Source of the DNA: Phoronis australis
Taxonomy: Eukaryota; Phoronida; Phoronidae
Direction: 5' to 3'
Assembly: GCA_002633005.1 (NCBI GenBank)
Contig: NMRA01000010.1
Coordinates: 1,462,982-1,526,981, forward strand
DNA: 64,000 nucleotides
In this document: one piece after another, positions 1 through 13,400 of the stretch
Layout of the letters: every line of letters starts with the position of its first letter
Position numbering within the stretch: the first letter of the stretch is position 1
Made by a program: the position numbers and the translations under genes
Notes under the pieces: generated by a model
Databases searched by the model: none
Told to the model about the DNA's origin: nothing
Seen by the model: only the letters and a program-made list of their open reading frames with translations

Positions 1-1207
1 GGTGCATACGAGTTCACTGCAGTTGTTCATAGAAGTGCAGTGTAATGGCTCTCTGGAATGTTCGGGTGAATCCGGGAGTCACTGATGGAACACGCTTTGA
101 CTTAGTACAGCGGCAGATTTTGTTGCAACGTAACGTACATTGCACTCGTTCCGAAATACATGTATGTGAGTTCATTTTAATCGCCGCTGTTCTAACAACG
201 CGCATGTGAATCCAGATGTCCTGCGGATGCTTGTACACGCTGCAGATTTTAAAGCCTATCTTCAACGGAAACGCATGTAAATTTGGTTCCTACAGTATGT
301 TAAGACTATCGCTCTGAGCCCCCTAGTCCCATAAATTGCTAAATGTAACGAACTGTTAGGTGTATTGGATTGCTTTTGTCTACGTCACCGCGAGAATCAC
401 CTTTTAATTCAAACAACTGCGAAACACACCCGCACGTAATGGTGTTCTATTCAGACCCCTATTCAATACAACCTTTTGTTGTTTGTGATAGGATCTCGCG
501 GTGAGTCAGCCTGGCTCGAAAAGGCAGCTTTACTTATCATTTGACGGGCTTACACTTTCGCGATTGAACTCGCGTTTTCTTATTTTACTAGGGCTGTACC
601 AGGACTCCCTGGTTAGCCTAAAACAAAATTCCGTCGAAGTTAGGCTTAAATTTAGTATCTCGTCTTCTTTTGCCGTAAAATTCACAACAACAATTAGTAG
701 GCACTGGTATGAGCGAATGCAGTGCACTCATTCTTAGCAATCCACGGGAAACTAGATCGTAAGCTCGTTGCATAGATATCGATAGATAGACGTACGCATT
801 GATTTATCTGTTTTTCTTTATTACAATAAAGATAACGGCAAATATCGGTAGTGGGCTATTGTGCACCAAAGGTTCGGTATCCGTGCAACCTACATGGTGT
901 ATATTGTTATATCCAACAAAGACGCAACAAAGGAAAACAATGGAAGTTCCCACAGGCGATAACCTTGCGACGTTCTTAGCCCCGACGCATGGACTCGCAA
1001 ATTGAACAATACCTTGCGACCTCCACACGACGTGATTTGGCATAGAGCCGCCTCTACCATTATTGTGCTGTCACAAATGCAAATGAATGCATTTTTTCTC
1101 AAAACAATAATTTTGCATTTCATAAAAACGACCTATGTTAACTTGGTTCATTATCACGTGCAGACGTCCCTACGCTACGCCAAGCTTGCACCCAGAAGCC
1201 TTTACAG
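1..1207. other. Upstream flank of gene A, no supported exon
   Basis: No convincing coding exon, promoter motif or RNA gene was found. Positions 1-260 contain two diverged related segments (tgaatcc... near 67 and 207), possibly an old repeat. Because the exon at 1208 starts in phase 0 after an acceptor, this stretch is probably intron or 5' flank. Confidence 0.4.
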
Positions 1208-1400
1208 AAGTCAGTGCTTCAGATCGAGCCAGTATATCTGACAGACTCCATACAGGTCCACAACCTGCCTCCCAACTGTACAGAAGATACTCTGGAGAAT
1301 TACTTTGAAAATAAAAAGAAAAGCGGGGGAGGAGAGGTAGAGAAAGTGATCATTTTGCGAAATGGGAAAGTGGCTGTGACTACGTTTGCTGATCATACAG
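1208..1400 (+). CDS. PARP14: Gene A exon: RNA-recognition motif
   Basis: The exon reads through to a phase-1 donor (ACAG/gtgtgt). It holds the first RRM strand (IQVHNLPPN), the helix that follows, and the FENKKKSGGGEVE stretch. That glycine-rich turn after a YFEN segment is typical of the degenerate RRMs of PARP10, PARP14 and DTX3L. The acceptor used is tttacag before 1208; the tcag at 1211-1214 is an alternative. The exon joins to 2575 to give VVQRVIEKKHEV, the usual closing helix of this RRM type. A start codon is not evident here, so an upstream coding exon is likely. Confidence 0.85.
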
Positions 1401-4400
1401 GTGTGTTTTTTGAATGCAGCTGAAGAACATTAATGGTTCTGTTATCGTAGAATACTCTTGTTTGTCCTACATACTGAGCTGTAAACTCTGCAAAAATAAC
1501 AAAAGAAAACGGGAATGTTTACCTAACGTTATGGTTGAGTCAATCATCTCTATTCAGCAAATGCAATCAAACACACAAGCGTGTTCTGTAGTGTCCCCAT
1601 CGCATTTTCTTGCCGAATCGTTAGCTGCAATGTACCACGGTCGAAAGGTACTTCATGTTCAGGCTTACATTGGGAGATGGATAAAGCATCAAGTGTTCTC
1701 GGCAGTTGTTTGTTGTGACATTTAGCGCCTCTCGGAGTGACAATTCCTCCAAATCCGACGGAAATGACGACTTCACTATGTCGATATACATATCAAATAG
1801 TCTTTCGAAAATGTGTCTGCTAAAATACGTGGGGTCGCTGGGATTCCTTCGATCTTTTTAGTAACACCTGTTTATAACTCACAATTGGTTTTTTCATGTA
1901 CCAGGCCACCGGCCTAATCTCTTACAAAGGACTTTTCTCTCTTTTTAAAACGGTAACGTTATAGCAGATTGGTTAAAATAGAAATTCTTCATACTCGTGA
2001 TGCTGCAACAGCAGTTGTTACTAAAAACGTTAGTTGCTGAAAAAGTCAGTGGAACCCTGATAGCTGAAGAGATTTCATAAGATGTACAGTGCGAATGATT
2101 TTTTCAACCCTCTTGTGAAATAGAATGTGCCATTTCAGCTCTAGTTATCGTGTCATGCTTTCCACTCCAATTAAAACTGGCAATGGCAAAACATCAAGCA
2201 AATGAACCAGCGTAGGTATCAATTTAGACTTAATTACAGTAATTCTGTGAAGAGCTGTTAATAGTCTTCTGCACGAGGTACTTAATTTCTTTTTCAATTT
2301 TCGTTATTTTTGTTATAGTTTAGTTAGTAATATTTAGGTCAATCGGCACTAAAATCAATTTCCAAAAAGGGAAGCGTGACAGTAGTCAAGAATATTCATT
2401 ATTTGAGCATAGACGAGAATTACTAAACTTTTTTGTTCCAATCCACACACAGTGAGTCCCGAAAATTTTTGAAATAGGTCTAGAATTTTAAGTGATCTTT
2501 TCAAAATCTCATTTTGAGACGTCCAGGTAGAGCATCGTGTTACCTGCATATTGCATTTTTCATGTTTGTTACAGTTGTGCAAAGAGTCATTGAAAAGAAA
2601 CACGAGGTAAACAAATGCATTCTCAAGGTCTGCGAGTATTACGAACAATTTGGATTTAGACATCCCGACGATGATACGTCTAAGCCTGTCGCCAGAATTC
2701 CAGATGATGCTGTGGTGGGACCTTTTGATGTTTGTATTGTAAAGTTCGTTGATTCCAGTCTGGAATGTCGTCAGTTGTTGGACAACGACTTAAAAAGGCA
2801 CCACGGTCAAGTGAATTGGGAGGCAAGCACATCGGACAGTCTTGCCGTAACATGCTTTTTATCAAGCTCTGAACAACTTGCAGAGATGACCATTGCTTGG
2901 GAAAATGTTGTCACAGAAGCTGCTCGCAATTTCTTCGCTAACTACAGCACGGAAATCATTGACGTCCTCCAGGACATTTGGACTGATCTTTTGGAAAGAC
3001 TGGCTGCACATGTGAACGAAAAATTGCTTATTGAGACTAGTGATGAACGAAACTCCATACGGTTGACTGGTGTAAAAAGCATCGTTGACGAAGTGTTAAA
3101 TAAAGTCAATGAAGACAAAAAGGCACTGGAAGAGGAATTCAATCGAAAGTCACAAGAGGTCACGGAAACTGTAACAACCCTTAAAGACTATGAGCTTCTG
3201 TTCTTGCAAGAAATGAAATTTGACGTGTCTGGTTGTAAGTGTGAGATAGACGTTAAGAAGAAGCACATCCAATTCATTGGAATACCTTTAGATGTCAACA
3301 AAGCAAAAAGTGACATGTACGAAATTCTTCGAAACTTGACCTCGGAGAAAGTTGGTTCAACACCTGCATTACTTCTCGTGCTGAAAACTCCGGAATGCAC
3401 TGAATATATCTATTCACAGTTCCGTACATCAAACGTCGCCGCTTCGTGGACAACCACAGGTAACGACATCAATGTCTTTGCGTCTGACAAGAACGTGTCA
3501 AAAAAAGCAGCACAGATAATGAGTCGGGAGCTCAGTGAAGCAGTGGTCCCTGTTCAAGCCGAGTCAAAACCGTTGCTTACTGGTTCCCAGTGGCAAAGTG
3601 TCAAAGAATCACAGTTAATGCAGTACCGGGGATGTTTGGAAATCGTTGAAGACAGCGACTTAACACAGCTTACTATCGCTGGAACTAGGTCGGTGACAGC
3701 CAATGTCCGCGAAGTTGTACAAGATTTCTTCGAATCAAATACAATTTACGAAAGAAAAGTCCGCTTGAGCAGTGGTAAGTTCCGCTTCATGGAACAGTAT
3801 AACGACACAGGGATCATGCAAATTCAAGAATCGTTAAAGACGCATTACGTTGGTATTCGTTTTCAGGCTGACAGTACATCCATTGTTATTAAAGGAACAA
3901 ACACAGGCGTAGAGTTGTCCTTCAGAAAAATAAGCGATTTGATGGGCAAAGTTCTTTGTAAAAACATCGAGGTAGCTGAACCCGGAATGGATGAATTCTT
4001 CAATTGCCAACGCGGAAAATCATTTTTGGAAACTGTGGAAAGAAAAAACAAATGCATCATTGTAATCGGTGAAGATGATGTTTGCGACGAAGAGTCACAG
4101 GGTGCCATGCAACAACATAAGGACACCGCTGATGTGATGTGCCAAGTTAACAAATATGGAAAAACCTTTAAAGTCATTCAAGGAGATATGACCAAACATA
4201 AAGTGGACGTGATCGTGAATGCTGCAAATGGGGAATTGAAGAATGTAGGTGGGCTGGCACTGGCCATTGTGAAGCAAGGTAAGTTTTGTATTATATCTTT
4301 TCCCTTTTTCTTTCTTGGCTCTCATTAACTCTTGTTTCGTACGTAACAATGTTTCATCCTCGCCAAAACAGCAATTGCAGTGACTTACAGAACCATTTTG

Positions 4401-7400
4401 ATGCCGGTTATTCAGTGTAGAAAACTGGTTCTCAAAATGCGAGAATCCTCTAAGTGACTATTACCTCCGAAACTGTAATCCTTATGGCCAGTAACTGATA
4501 TTTAGCCTTTGTTAACATGAATAACAGGTTCCATTCATCAACTATTTCATTCAACTATTTCTAGGTGGAAATTGTATACAAGAGGAATGCAACGGAATTA
4601 TCGAGCAACGGGGAACTGTGCTGCCAGGGAAAACTGCTACAACTGGGTCCGGAAACCTTCCTTGTAAAAAAGTAGTTCATGTAGTAGGGCCTCAGTGGTC
4701 GGGCGGAAATCGTAACGAAACTAACTATTTGTTCCAAGGAGTTATAAATGCACTAAAGGCGACTGAGAAAGGAAGTTACAAGAGTTTAGCTATACCAGCA
4801 GTTGGCGCTGGTATCTTTGGGGTTCCGTTAAAGGTTTCCACTCTGACAATCGTTGAGGCTGTCGTCGACTATTTTACTAACAACCAACAGTCCGTCATCC
4901 GAGAGGTCCATTTTCTTGACAACCAGATGGGAACTGTGCAGGAATTTGCAAAAGCAGTTAAATTGAAAATTGGGCTACCGTCTTCGACGTCGTTTGCAGG
5001 AGCTACTATGCTACCAAAAGGTGGGTATTGGGCAAACTGCTTAACCATAATTCTGTACGTCAAAAGCCTTACACACAGTCTATTGAAACCAATGGGTGGT
5101 CAGGTCAATTGCACGACCTATTTGCAAAGTAGTTTCTGTCATATATACATAGATACTTATGTCTGACAACAGTTTGGTCTTCCCTGTGTTTTAGGTGGCC
5201 AATATGGGATGCAGGGCTAATCAGTCGCTCCAGGCATTCAAAAATAGAGCATCACGGGGTTATTTTTCTGATATTAAACTGGGCTAAAGAATAGTAGCTA
5301 GTTTCATTAAGAATTTGTCTATTTCTAGTTGTGAGCCGTCCGCCAATGCCATCTCCAGTCGGGCAGACAAAGCCCAACACGATAACGACGCGTTCGGGTG
5401 TGGTAATTAAGATGGTAAAAGGCCAGCTTGCGCATCAAATGGTAACTCGTTCGTTATTTTAAGAGATAGTCAGTACTCTCAATATGATTTAGTTTTCCTT
5501 CTACAAAATTCCGATTCACTAAAACTTGCAGATAACATCAAATTCAAATAAAGGAACTTTTAAGTTCCGTTTGTTTTTAAAAAATGAAAAACATTAAAAT
5601 CTGAGGCTCCTACAGGTTTACCGTAGAGTTTTGCAATTTTTTACGTTGAGATGGGGGTGTTTTGCTAGTTAATGCTATTATTTTTCTGATTTTACGGAAT
5701 TCTCTTCCCCCGCACTCCGCAGTAAAGCCAAGTATCACCCAAATTATCCTGAAGGTAAAAAACCAGACATTTCTAAAAAAATTGGAGGCCAATTTCATTG
5801 TGCAATATAAATTACAAATTCTTGTCGACCAGTGTTGATGAACGCCCTACTTTTGTCGTGTTTTTTCATTATTGCAGGTAGGTTTATTGGTGATCAGTGA
5901 TCTTTTCTACGTATCTGACCAACTGAATATTCCAGGTTTGCTGGTCATCTTGGACTTTGAGAAGGCGTTCGACTCCGTCTATTGAACTTTTGTATAAAAA
6001 GTGTCCTTTTTAGTTTTGGTCAAAACATCAAAAAGTGGGTTCTGTTGCCTAATAAGATAGCTATGATCTGTGCAATTCATTGTGATTCACGACTTCCCTT
6101 TGTTTCCTTATCTTTTTAAATCTGTGCTGAAACAATAGGAATTGTGTACAGATCATATATAATATCAAGGGAATGCAGATTTACTGGATAAAAAAGGGTT
6201 TTCTGCTGTCAAAAAAACAAAAAAAATTAAGGAAATGAAACCAGTTCCGACTGTTCGTGTATTCAACCTCACAGTTGATTGAAAAATCGAGGCCACCTAA
6301 TATTTTGTTTCGTTTGTACTCACGGTGTGATGTTCAACATTTTTGGAACGTTATAGAAAACTAGGTCAAAAACATTATCTTTTAATTCTCTGGCTACCAA
6401 AACTGATGCAGTTCTATTTGACAACAGATGTAGAAAACACTCAATGAAAATCTAATTCTGTAAGACAGTCTTTGTATGCTCAACGTATATAAACAATGCT
6501 TCAGGGATAAAACTCCAAATTAAACTGCAAAGCAAAATTAAATCTGTATTGGTTTTCCTGGAACCACTTTCATTGAAAACCTTAGAGTTCCAGACCTATA
6601 TGGAGTGGAAACGTAAAAAATATAAAATAAAGGGAATGGGGCTGCTGATCTTTTTTGCGAAATTGCGTATTTTAGATTATATGATAATATTTAACAGTGT
6701 TTTTACACATCTCATGTAGGCTGACGTGATAGTCAACACAGTTGGGGCCCATCTCGATTTGTCTCAAGGAGCTGTCTCGAACTCGTTATTTCAAAAAGCC
6801 GGCATCCAGCTTCAACAGGAGTGCAGTTCCCGCTACCCCAACGGTATTAACTACGGTGAAGTGCTGGAAACACAGGGGTATAACTTGCCATGCACATGTG
6901 TTTACTATATCGTTGCCAAACCGTTTGGAAAAAGTGACACGGAAAAGGTAAGGCACCCGGCTTCCAGTTACTGTATTGAGTTAAACTTTTCAATAAAAAT
7001 TCGGGTTTATGAGTTTTATTAAAACCGTCACGAACAGACTTTTACAAAATTGATATTGCTACCGAAACTTAGTATGACAATATTTTTTGGTCAAATTAAA
7101 CGACGTTTCCTGTCTACTATTGTACCTTAGGATAATATTTGATCGATATCGAAACGCCGCATTCAAGTTGTATTCTAGCGTCGTTTTTTGTATTCCACTT
7201 TAGTGCGATGAATTACGCAAGTGAAAATTGAAATCAAGCCTTCTCAATGGCCTGTTGTCGTTGTACTATTCTGTTAATCGTGATCCAGTTGCTTCAGAGA
7301 CAAATGAACAGTTTTGGTAATAAATGATACTTTCTTACATTTGCCTTTTTCTCAGAAATGAGAGAATCCATTGTTGTTGTGTTCTTTGCCGGTTAAGCTC

Positions 7401-10400
7401 TTCGTGTGCCACAACTCAGAGAAAATGTTTACTGAGTTTGCAAACCTGCGGTGCACAGAATCAGTCAGTTTCGAATATCTTGTATCAAGCCTGCTTTGAT
7501 CTTAGTACACAGAGTTTAAGCTTTATGTTAATATTAATTTACAGTGCTTTCGTTCAATGATTCGCAATTGCTTGAAAAAAGCCGAGGCCACAGGGTTTGG
7601 ATCCATAGCCTTTCCTGCGATTGGTACTGGTATTCTTGGTTATAAGAGAGATTTTGTTGCTCGGGTGATGTTTGAAGAGTTTACGAAATTCAGCGACCAG
7701 TCTCCTCGTCACCTTAAGGACTTACGTGTGGTAGTCTACGATAAAGACCTGCCGACCTGTCAAGTGAGTGGATTCGTTAATGATACATGTACCATGTTTC
7801 GTAAATTAAATGTATGCTTGCACAGTTAGACACGGGATGTGTTTCCGCACTTATTGAAACTCATTCTTGTTTGTTACTTACCCGTGGAAGTGGAAGAAAG
7901 CAGATTGTTTTCGTAATCCAATCGCTTTGTACCGTTGAATAATCTTTCTTTTGATTGAATAATGGGCGCTTTCCTCGGAAGGAGTTTTTCATTTATACTA
8001 TAATTTTAGGCATTTGAGGCTGAAATTGGTCGACGTGCGGGCAGTGGGGGAAGTATTGGCTCTAAGCGCCATGGTGTATCTTCGCAAACATCCCAGATTG
8101 CAGGTGAACAAAACATTTTATGTCTAACTCCCTTTGATTGTAATCGATACGTATGACTTGCGATGTCTATATTTTTATGCAAATTATCACTGGAGGCAGC
8201 GGACGCTATCACTCAGTCCAGAAATCAGCAATTCAACATGCGAGTCTTGAGGTTATGTGGATTTTCCGGCATGAAGACAGATATTAGTTAAGCAATATTT
8301 TGTGTCTGTGCCTTAACGTATAATAGCCATGGTGCAATCGTAGGGAAATCGAGAGCATTTCAAAACTGTATTGGGATGAAAGTTTTTATTTCGTCTGTGT
8401 TTCAAAAACAGTGAATGTGATGATTTTTGCTCAAATTGTTGCATTATTCAAAGTGGATAACTCTGAATTTAGCATCCCAAAGAAGAACGTACCAACTGTC
8501 GTTATAAAAGATACTTGTACAGGTGCCGTTTTAACGATTTCCATCGTTTTCAGCAGCGTCTTCTGTTACCATCGGAGGCATATCAGTGCGCGTATTTCAA
8601 GGGGACATAACAAAACAAGCCACGGATGCAATTGTCAATCCAAGTAACAGCGATCTGAATTTGTCGATGGGTATGTTTGATATATGCAAATTTACACATC
8701 GTGTCCTTTTACAGAGAAAAACAGTGAGAACGAAATGCGCTTGTTCCTTTATAGTCTCTTCAAATAGGTCGCGCTTCAGTGATATATATATGTATATGTA
8801 TATGTATATATATATATCACTGAAGTCCCAAGTGCACATTAGTGTAATATTTGAAAATCCTCCTCGGACGCTGCTCACAGTAGGCTTTCAAAATTTTTGC
8901 GTTACATTTACTTGTACTTTCGAGGAAATGCCTTGGTGGAAATAACTTACCATTTCTCTTGTAAAAGGTTCATTGATTCATTTAGTTTGCTTATTTTTGC
9001 CCTGTGATTAGTTTTCCTGCCAGCCTAGACTATTTTTGGTTGTAGGTGGCTGCATGCCTGTCTGTTAAGGTTGTTCACGTATTTTGCAGAGATTTTGTGG
9101 TTAGTCTATGTTAGATATGTTAAATATTTTACGTAGAAAATAAATGTGAAACTAAATAAGGCGATCCAGATCCTCCGAAGGATACTATTGTTTCACGAAA
9201 AGTAGAATATAAGTAGGTAAATAAAACAACAAGAATGGATCACCTGAAATTCGAAATTTTCTGATGTAACTACTTCCTTTTTCAACAGAAACAAAGGAAG
9301 TTGCTACATCCGAAAATTTCAAATTTCAGTTGATCCATTCTTGTTGTTTTATTTACCTACTTAAATATTTTAGAAATTAAAATATAACTTGTACAAGGTC
9401 CCAAATGCAGTTTGATTTCGTACGCCACTTATAGCATACTGTAAGACCGTTGTCAGGTGTCTTGTTGGTCTTCACAAAAACGTCTCAGTGGTATGAAATA
9501 AATTCATAATCTATCTTTTTGTTACATTTCAGGTCAGGTTTCCGCTGCTATTGTGTCGGCTGGGGGTGACGCGATCGTGGAAGAATGTCGGAGAAAAGGT
9601 AAATCTCGTATTCATAAAGAGGCCAGGCAAAGGTTTTGATAATTGCAAAAGAAAAAAAAACATTAGCTGGTAAACTACATAATGGATGTTGTAAACATAA
9701 CTATATAATAAGTACGCACAATTGCAGTGCGCAAATCGACCCACGAACTGAAGAGATTTCGATGATCACATCTACAAAACGTTTTCAAAATTAAAGTTGT
9801 AAATTAAAATGTCCGATGCAGGTTTGCGGCATACATATAACTGGAAACAGTAGAAGTCTAGCAAGTTACAGTCTTAGCTCATAAAGCACTCAGTCAATTA
9901 TCGACAGGTCTGAGTATTAAGGTTGTAATTAAACTATGGAAAGTATACAAAGTATATGTGATACCCAAAAGTAGAGTGCTTGTAGGATTTGATTATTAGA
10001 ATTAAACAAAAAGAAAAGAAAGCACATTCAAAGGTTGACCAAATTTCGTTTCATACTGTATGTATATCTCCAAGCTGAAGTCTCAAAAACGGTGCTCTTC
10101 CGTTTTATGCGACTTATAATTTGATAGTTCTGCATGCCACAGGTGGAAGAGCGTTTTCCTTATACTTTGTAAAATTTCATTTCAATCCATTTATCATCTC
10201 TGATATTAGTCCGGGAGCCAAATGCTGTTTTTTTACTTAACCTGGATTTGCCGGATAAAGCTTTTTCTTTGCTGTTTCATGTAGCCTGGGCAAAGTTAAT
10301 CATGATTTAGGGGGATGACCCTTCGCAACCCTTCAGCATTTTTCAAAATATGCAAATTAAGGTCGCCATTATGCAAAATTGAATTTTTGCTTATAATTTC

Positions 10401-13400
10401 CGTACCAAGCACTGCAGCCAGATAATTTTAAAGTTTTACCCATGTTTCCATGGTTAACAAATTTAATACTGCATGTTTTAGGTGAGTACATTGTCAATTT
10501 GCATAATTTATGCAAATTAAGACCGCCATTATGCAAAATTCTATTTTTGCTTATAATTTCCTTACTAAGCACTGCAGGCAGGTTATTTTGATGCTTTCAC
10601 CCATTTTTCTAAGGCCGCCATTATTCAAAATTTTACTTGTTCTAATAGCTATGGTACTGTACCAATCATCACAGGTGCATTATCATATTTGCACCTATGT
10701 TTCTATGGTCAACTGGTTTAATGAAATCAGTTTGCATGTTGTTGCGTGATAAATTTGCATAATTAATGCACATTAAGGCCACCAGTATTAAAAATTATTT
10801 GTTGCTTAAAGCGCCCTTGCCAAGCACTGCAGACGGGTTACTTTAATGTTTTCACCCATGCTTCCATGGTCAGTGAGTTAATGGACCTTGTTTGCTGGTG
10901 GATACAACGTGAATTTCCTTAATATATGCATAAATTAAGGCCGCCATTATTCAAAATTCTACTTAGTTTATACCTGAAATACCAGGCACCCCAAGTAAGC
11001 TATTTTAACATCTTTACCCAGGTTTCTGTGAAACCAGTTTGCAAGTTGTTACATGATGAATTTTAATATTTTTTTTAAAGTAATGGAGACCACTATTTCA
11101 AATACTGTTTGTGCTCTTAATTTCCTTACGGGCGTTACATGTAGATTATTTTCCAATATATCTCATGTTTTTGATAATTTACACAAATTACAGCTGCTGT
11201 ATTCAAAATTCTACTTGTGTTTATAACTGCTGCATCAGACACCAGAGGTTAGTTTTAAATATTTTCACCCATGTGCCAGTGGTCAATGAATTGAATGAAA
11301 TCTGTTTGCAGGTTGTAGCATGATAAATTTGCAGAGTCTCCTTTATATGCGCCCACATATTTAGATGTAGACGCATTATGCCGTCATGTCCGTTCGGCGT
11401 CCATCCGGCGTCCGTCCGGCGTCCGTCCCGCGTCCGTCCGACGTCCGTCCAGCGTCCGTCCGGCGTCCGTCCGGCGTCCGTCCGGCGTCCGTCCGGCGTA
11501 AGTCCGGCGTCCGTCCGACGTCCGTCCGGCGTCCGTCCGGCGTCCGTCCGGCGTCCGCTGCTCTATCTCCAAAACCCTTTGACATACGTTCATGAAATTT
11601 AGTACATTTGTTTCTGTTTCTGTTTTTGTGGTGACGTCAGAGGGTAGGCAACGGGATAGTCTCTGGCCCTCCTCCTTCCAGTATCGCACGCAATGTAAAT
11701 TTGGAGATGCAACCAAGTTCGTGCTGGTTACACACTCTTCGATCTTTTCCCCTGATACGAGTTTTTGCTGCATCTCCGTATTGCCATCCTCGCTCTATGA
11801 GGCGCTTTGTTGCCCATCTCTCCTGCTGTTGTATAATCTCGGCATCTTTAAGCCATTCACGCACTCTGGAGATTACATCTGCTGGTGTGAGGAGCAGGTC
11901 GGCAATCGGTTCTGCGATGCCTGCAAGCTCATCCGCCTTGACGTTGAATGAGATGCCACAGTGTTCTGGTATATAAACACTGGTGAAAAGACCAGTTTTT
12001 AGCCTGTTAATGAGGCTGAGGGAGTCTGTAAGTAGAAATGATCTGTCTGCAGGTGTTGTGTCCTGTGAGAGCCAGACTAGGGCGTCTTCATATGCTTCAC
12101 ATTCAGCTCTAAAAGAAGAGGATTTTCCAACCCATGCTGTTGATCATTCGAAGAGGCGAGTCCAAGCAACTGCTGTCCAAGCCGTAGTGTCATCTCTTAG
12201 TGAGCCGTCCGTTGCAACAGTGATTGTGGGAGATTGTTCTTCTAGCCATTCCAATACAGATGCTTGGTTGATACAGTCAGCTCTTTCCCGCCAATGACGG
12301 CCTCCAATCGCCATGGTGTTGTGGCTTTGGACCACTCTATGCCGTTGATGTTCTCCACTGGGCATACCTCTTCGACAAGCTCCCTAGCTCGGATAACCCA
12401 TGATTGAACTTTGGGTCCCATACCAAGGATGGGCTTCATCAGCTTAATCCACATCTCTTCTGTAGTCATAATATCGCATGGAACGTAGAGATTTACGAGA
12501 ATGTAGGCTCTTTTGTCTATTTGCAGTTTGATAGCTAGACCTTCTGCTGTTCCTTGGTATGTTGGGACTTTCAATTGGCAACTATCTGTGGCAGCATCGG
12601 CCAATGTAAGGAGACCCCTCTTTCCTTGGACAGTTCAAAAAAGACTTTGATGTCTAGTGGGTAGGATGTTTTTTGCTGCAATTTAATCTCCTGAATCACG
12701 ACGATGTTGTTTTCAGCCTGCAGTTTATCGATGGTTTCCCTCCGCCATTTGTGGCTTCGTGTATTCCATGAAACAATTCTAGTGGCCTTTTGGTTCATTC
12801 TGTCCCTTTTCTCTAATCTATGTTTCTTTCCTCCTCTTCTACCTCTGAAGCCCTTAAGCTTCGCTCTAATGATGTTCTCGTTTTTGTGTTGTGCGATCTG
12901 GAATCCAGTCGCTGCGTATTTATTACCCCGCTGTCCTGATAACCTAGGCCGCTAGTTTAACGTCTTAAATAACCCTGGTGGCTCAGTCGTGGTTACAGAC
13001 GGGCCGGTGAGGATCCTTACTGACCTAGGGCTGCCTAATTTAGAGCGGACGAAACCTCCCAATGAATTGAAATAGTCTTTCCTACTGCCACTTGCGACGC
13101 ATGGCCCTCTCGGTTAAAGGCCATAAAGAGAGGTTATAACCCGATCGCCGAAAGCCGCTACTTCTCTGTGCATTTCTGCGGGCGGGGCAGCTCACGCCCT
13201 TTTAAAAATTGTCAGCTGGCGGGTGGGAGTGTGACTCCTCCTACGCCCTTCGCCGTTAAAGTATGGTATGTAACCTTCTTCCGCCGTTGATTACTGACAT
13301 TCAACACTATTTAATCCAAAGCTGGGGGTTGGAATGGCGAGTGCCAGAGTGTGTCCACTCGCCGGTGGGTCATGCACACTGCACCTTTAGGGCTCCAACC

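Noticed and set aside
941-1005. Short frame starting MEVPTGDNLATF as the first exon of gene A
   Set aside because: It ends in a stop with no donor joining to 1208 and does not resemble an RRM start.
11376-11602. Open frames on both strands over the GC-rich repeat
   Set aside because: They arise from an 11-base tandem repeat without stops and encode only periodic S/R/P/G/D strings.
12242-12604. Host nuclease gene
   Set aside because: Endonuclease and RNase H pieces in shifted frames with no reverse transcriptase are a dead LINE, not a host gene.
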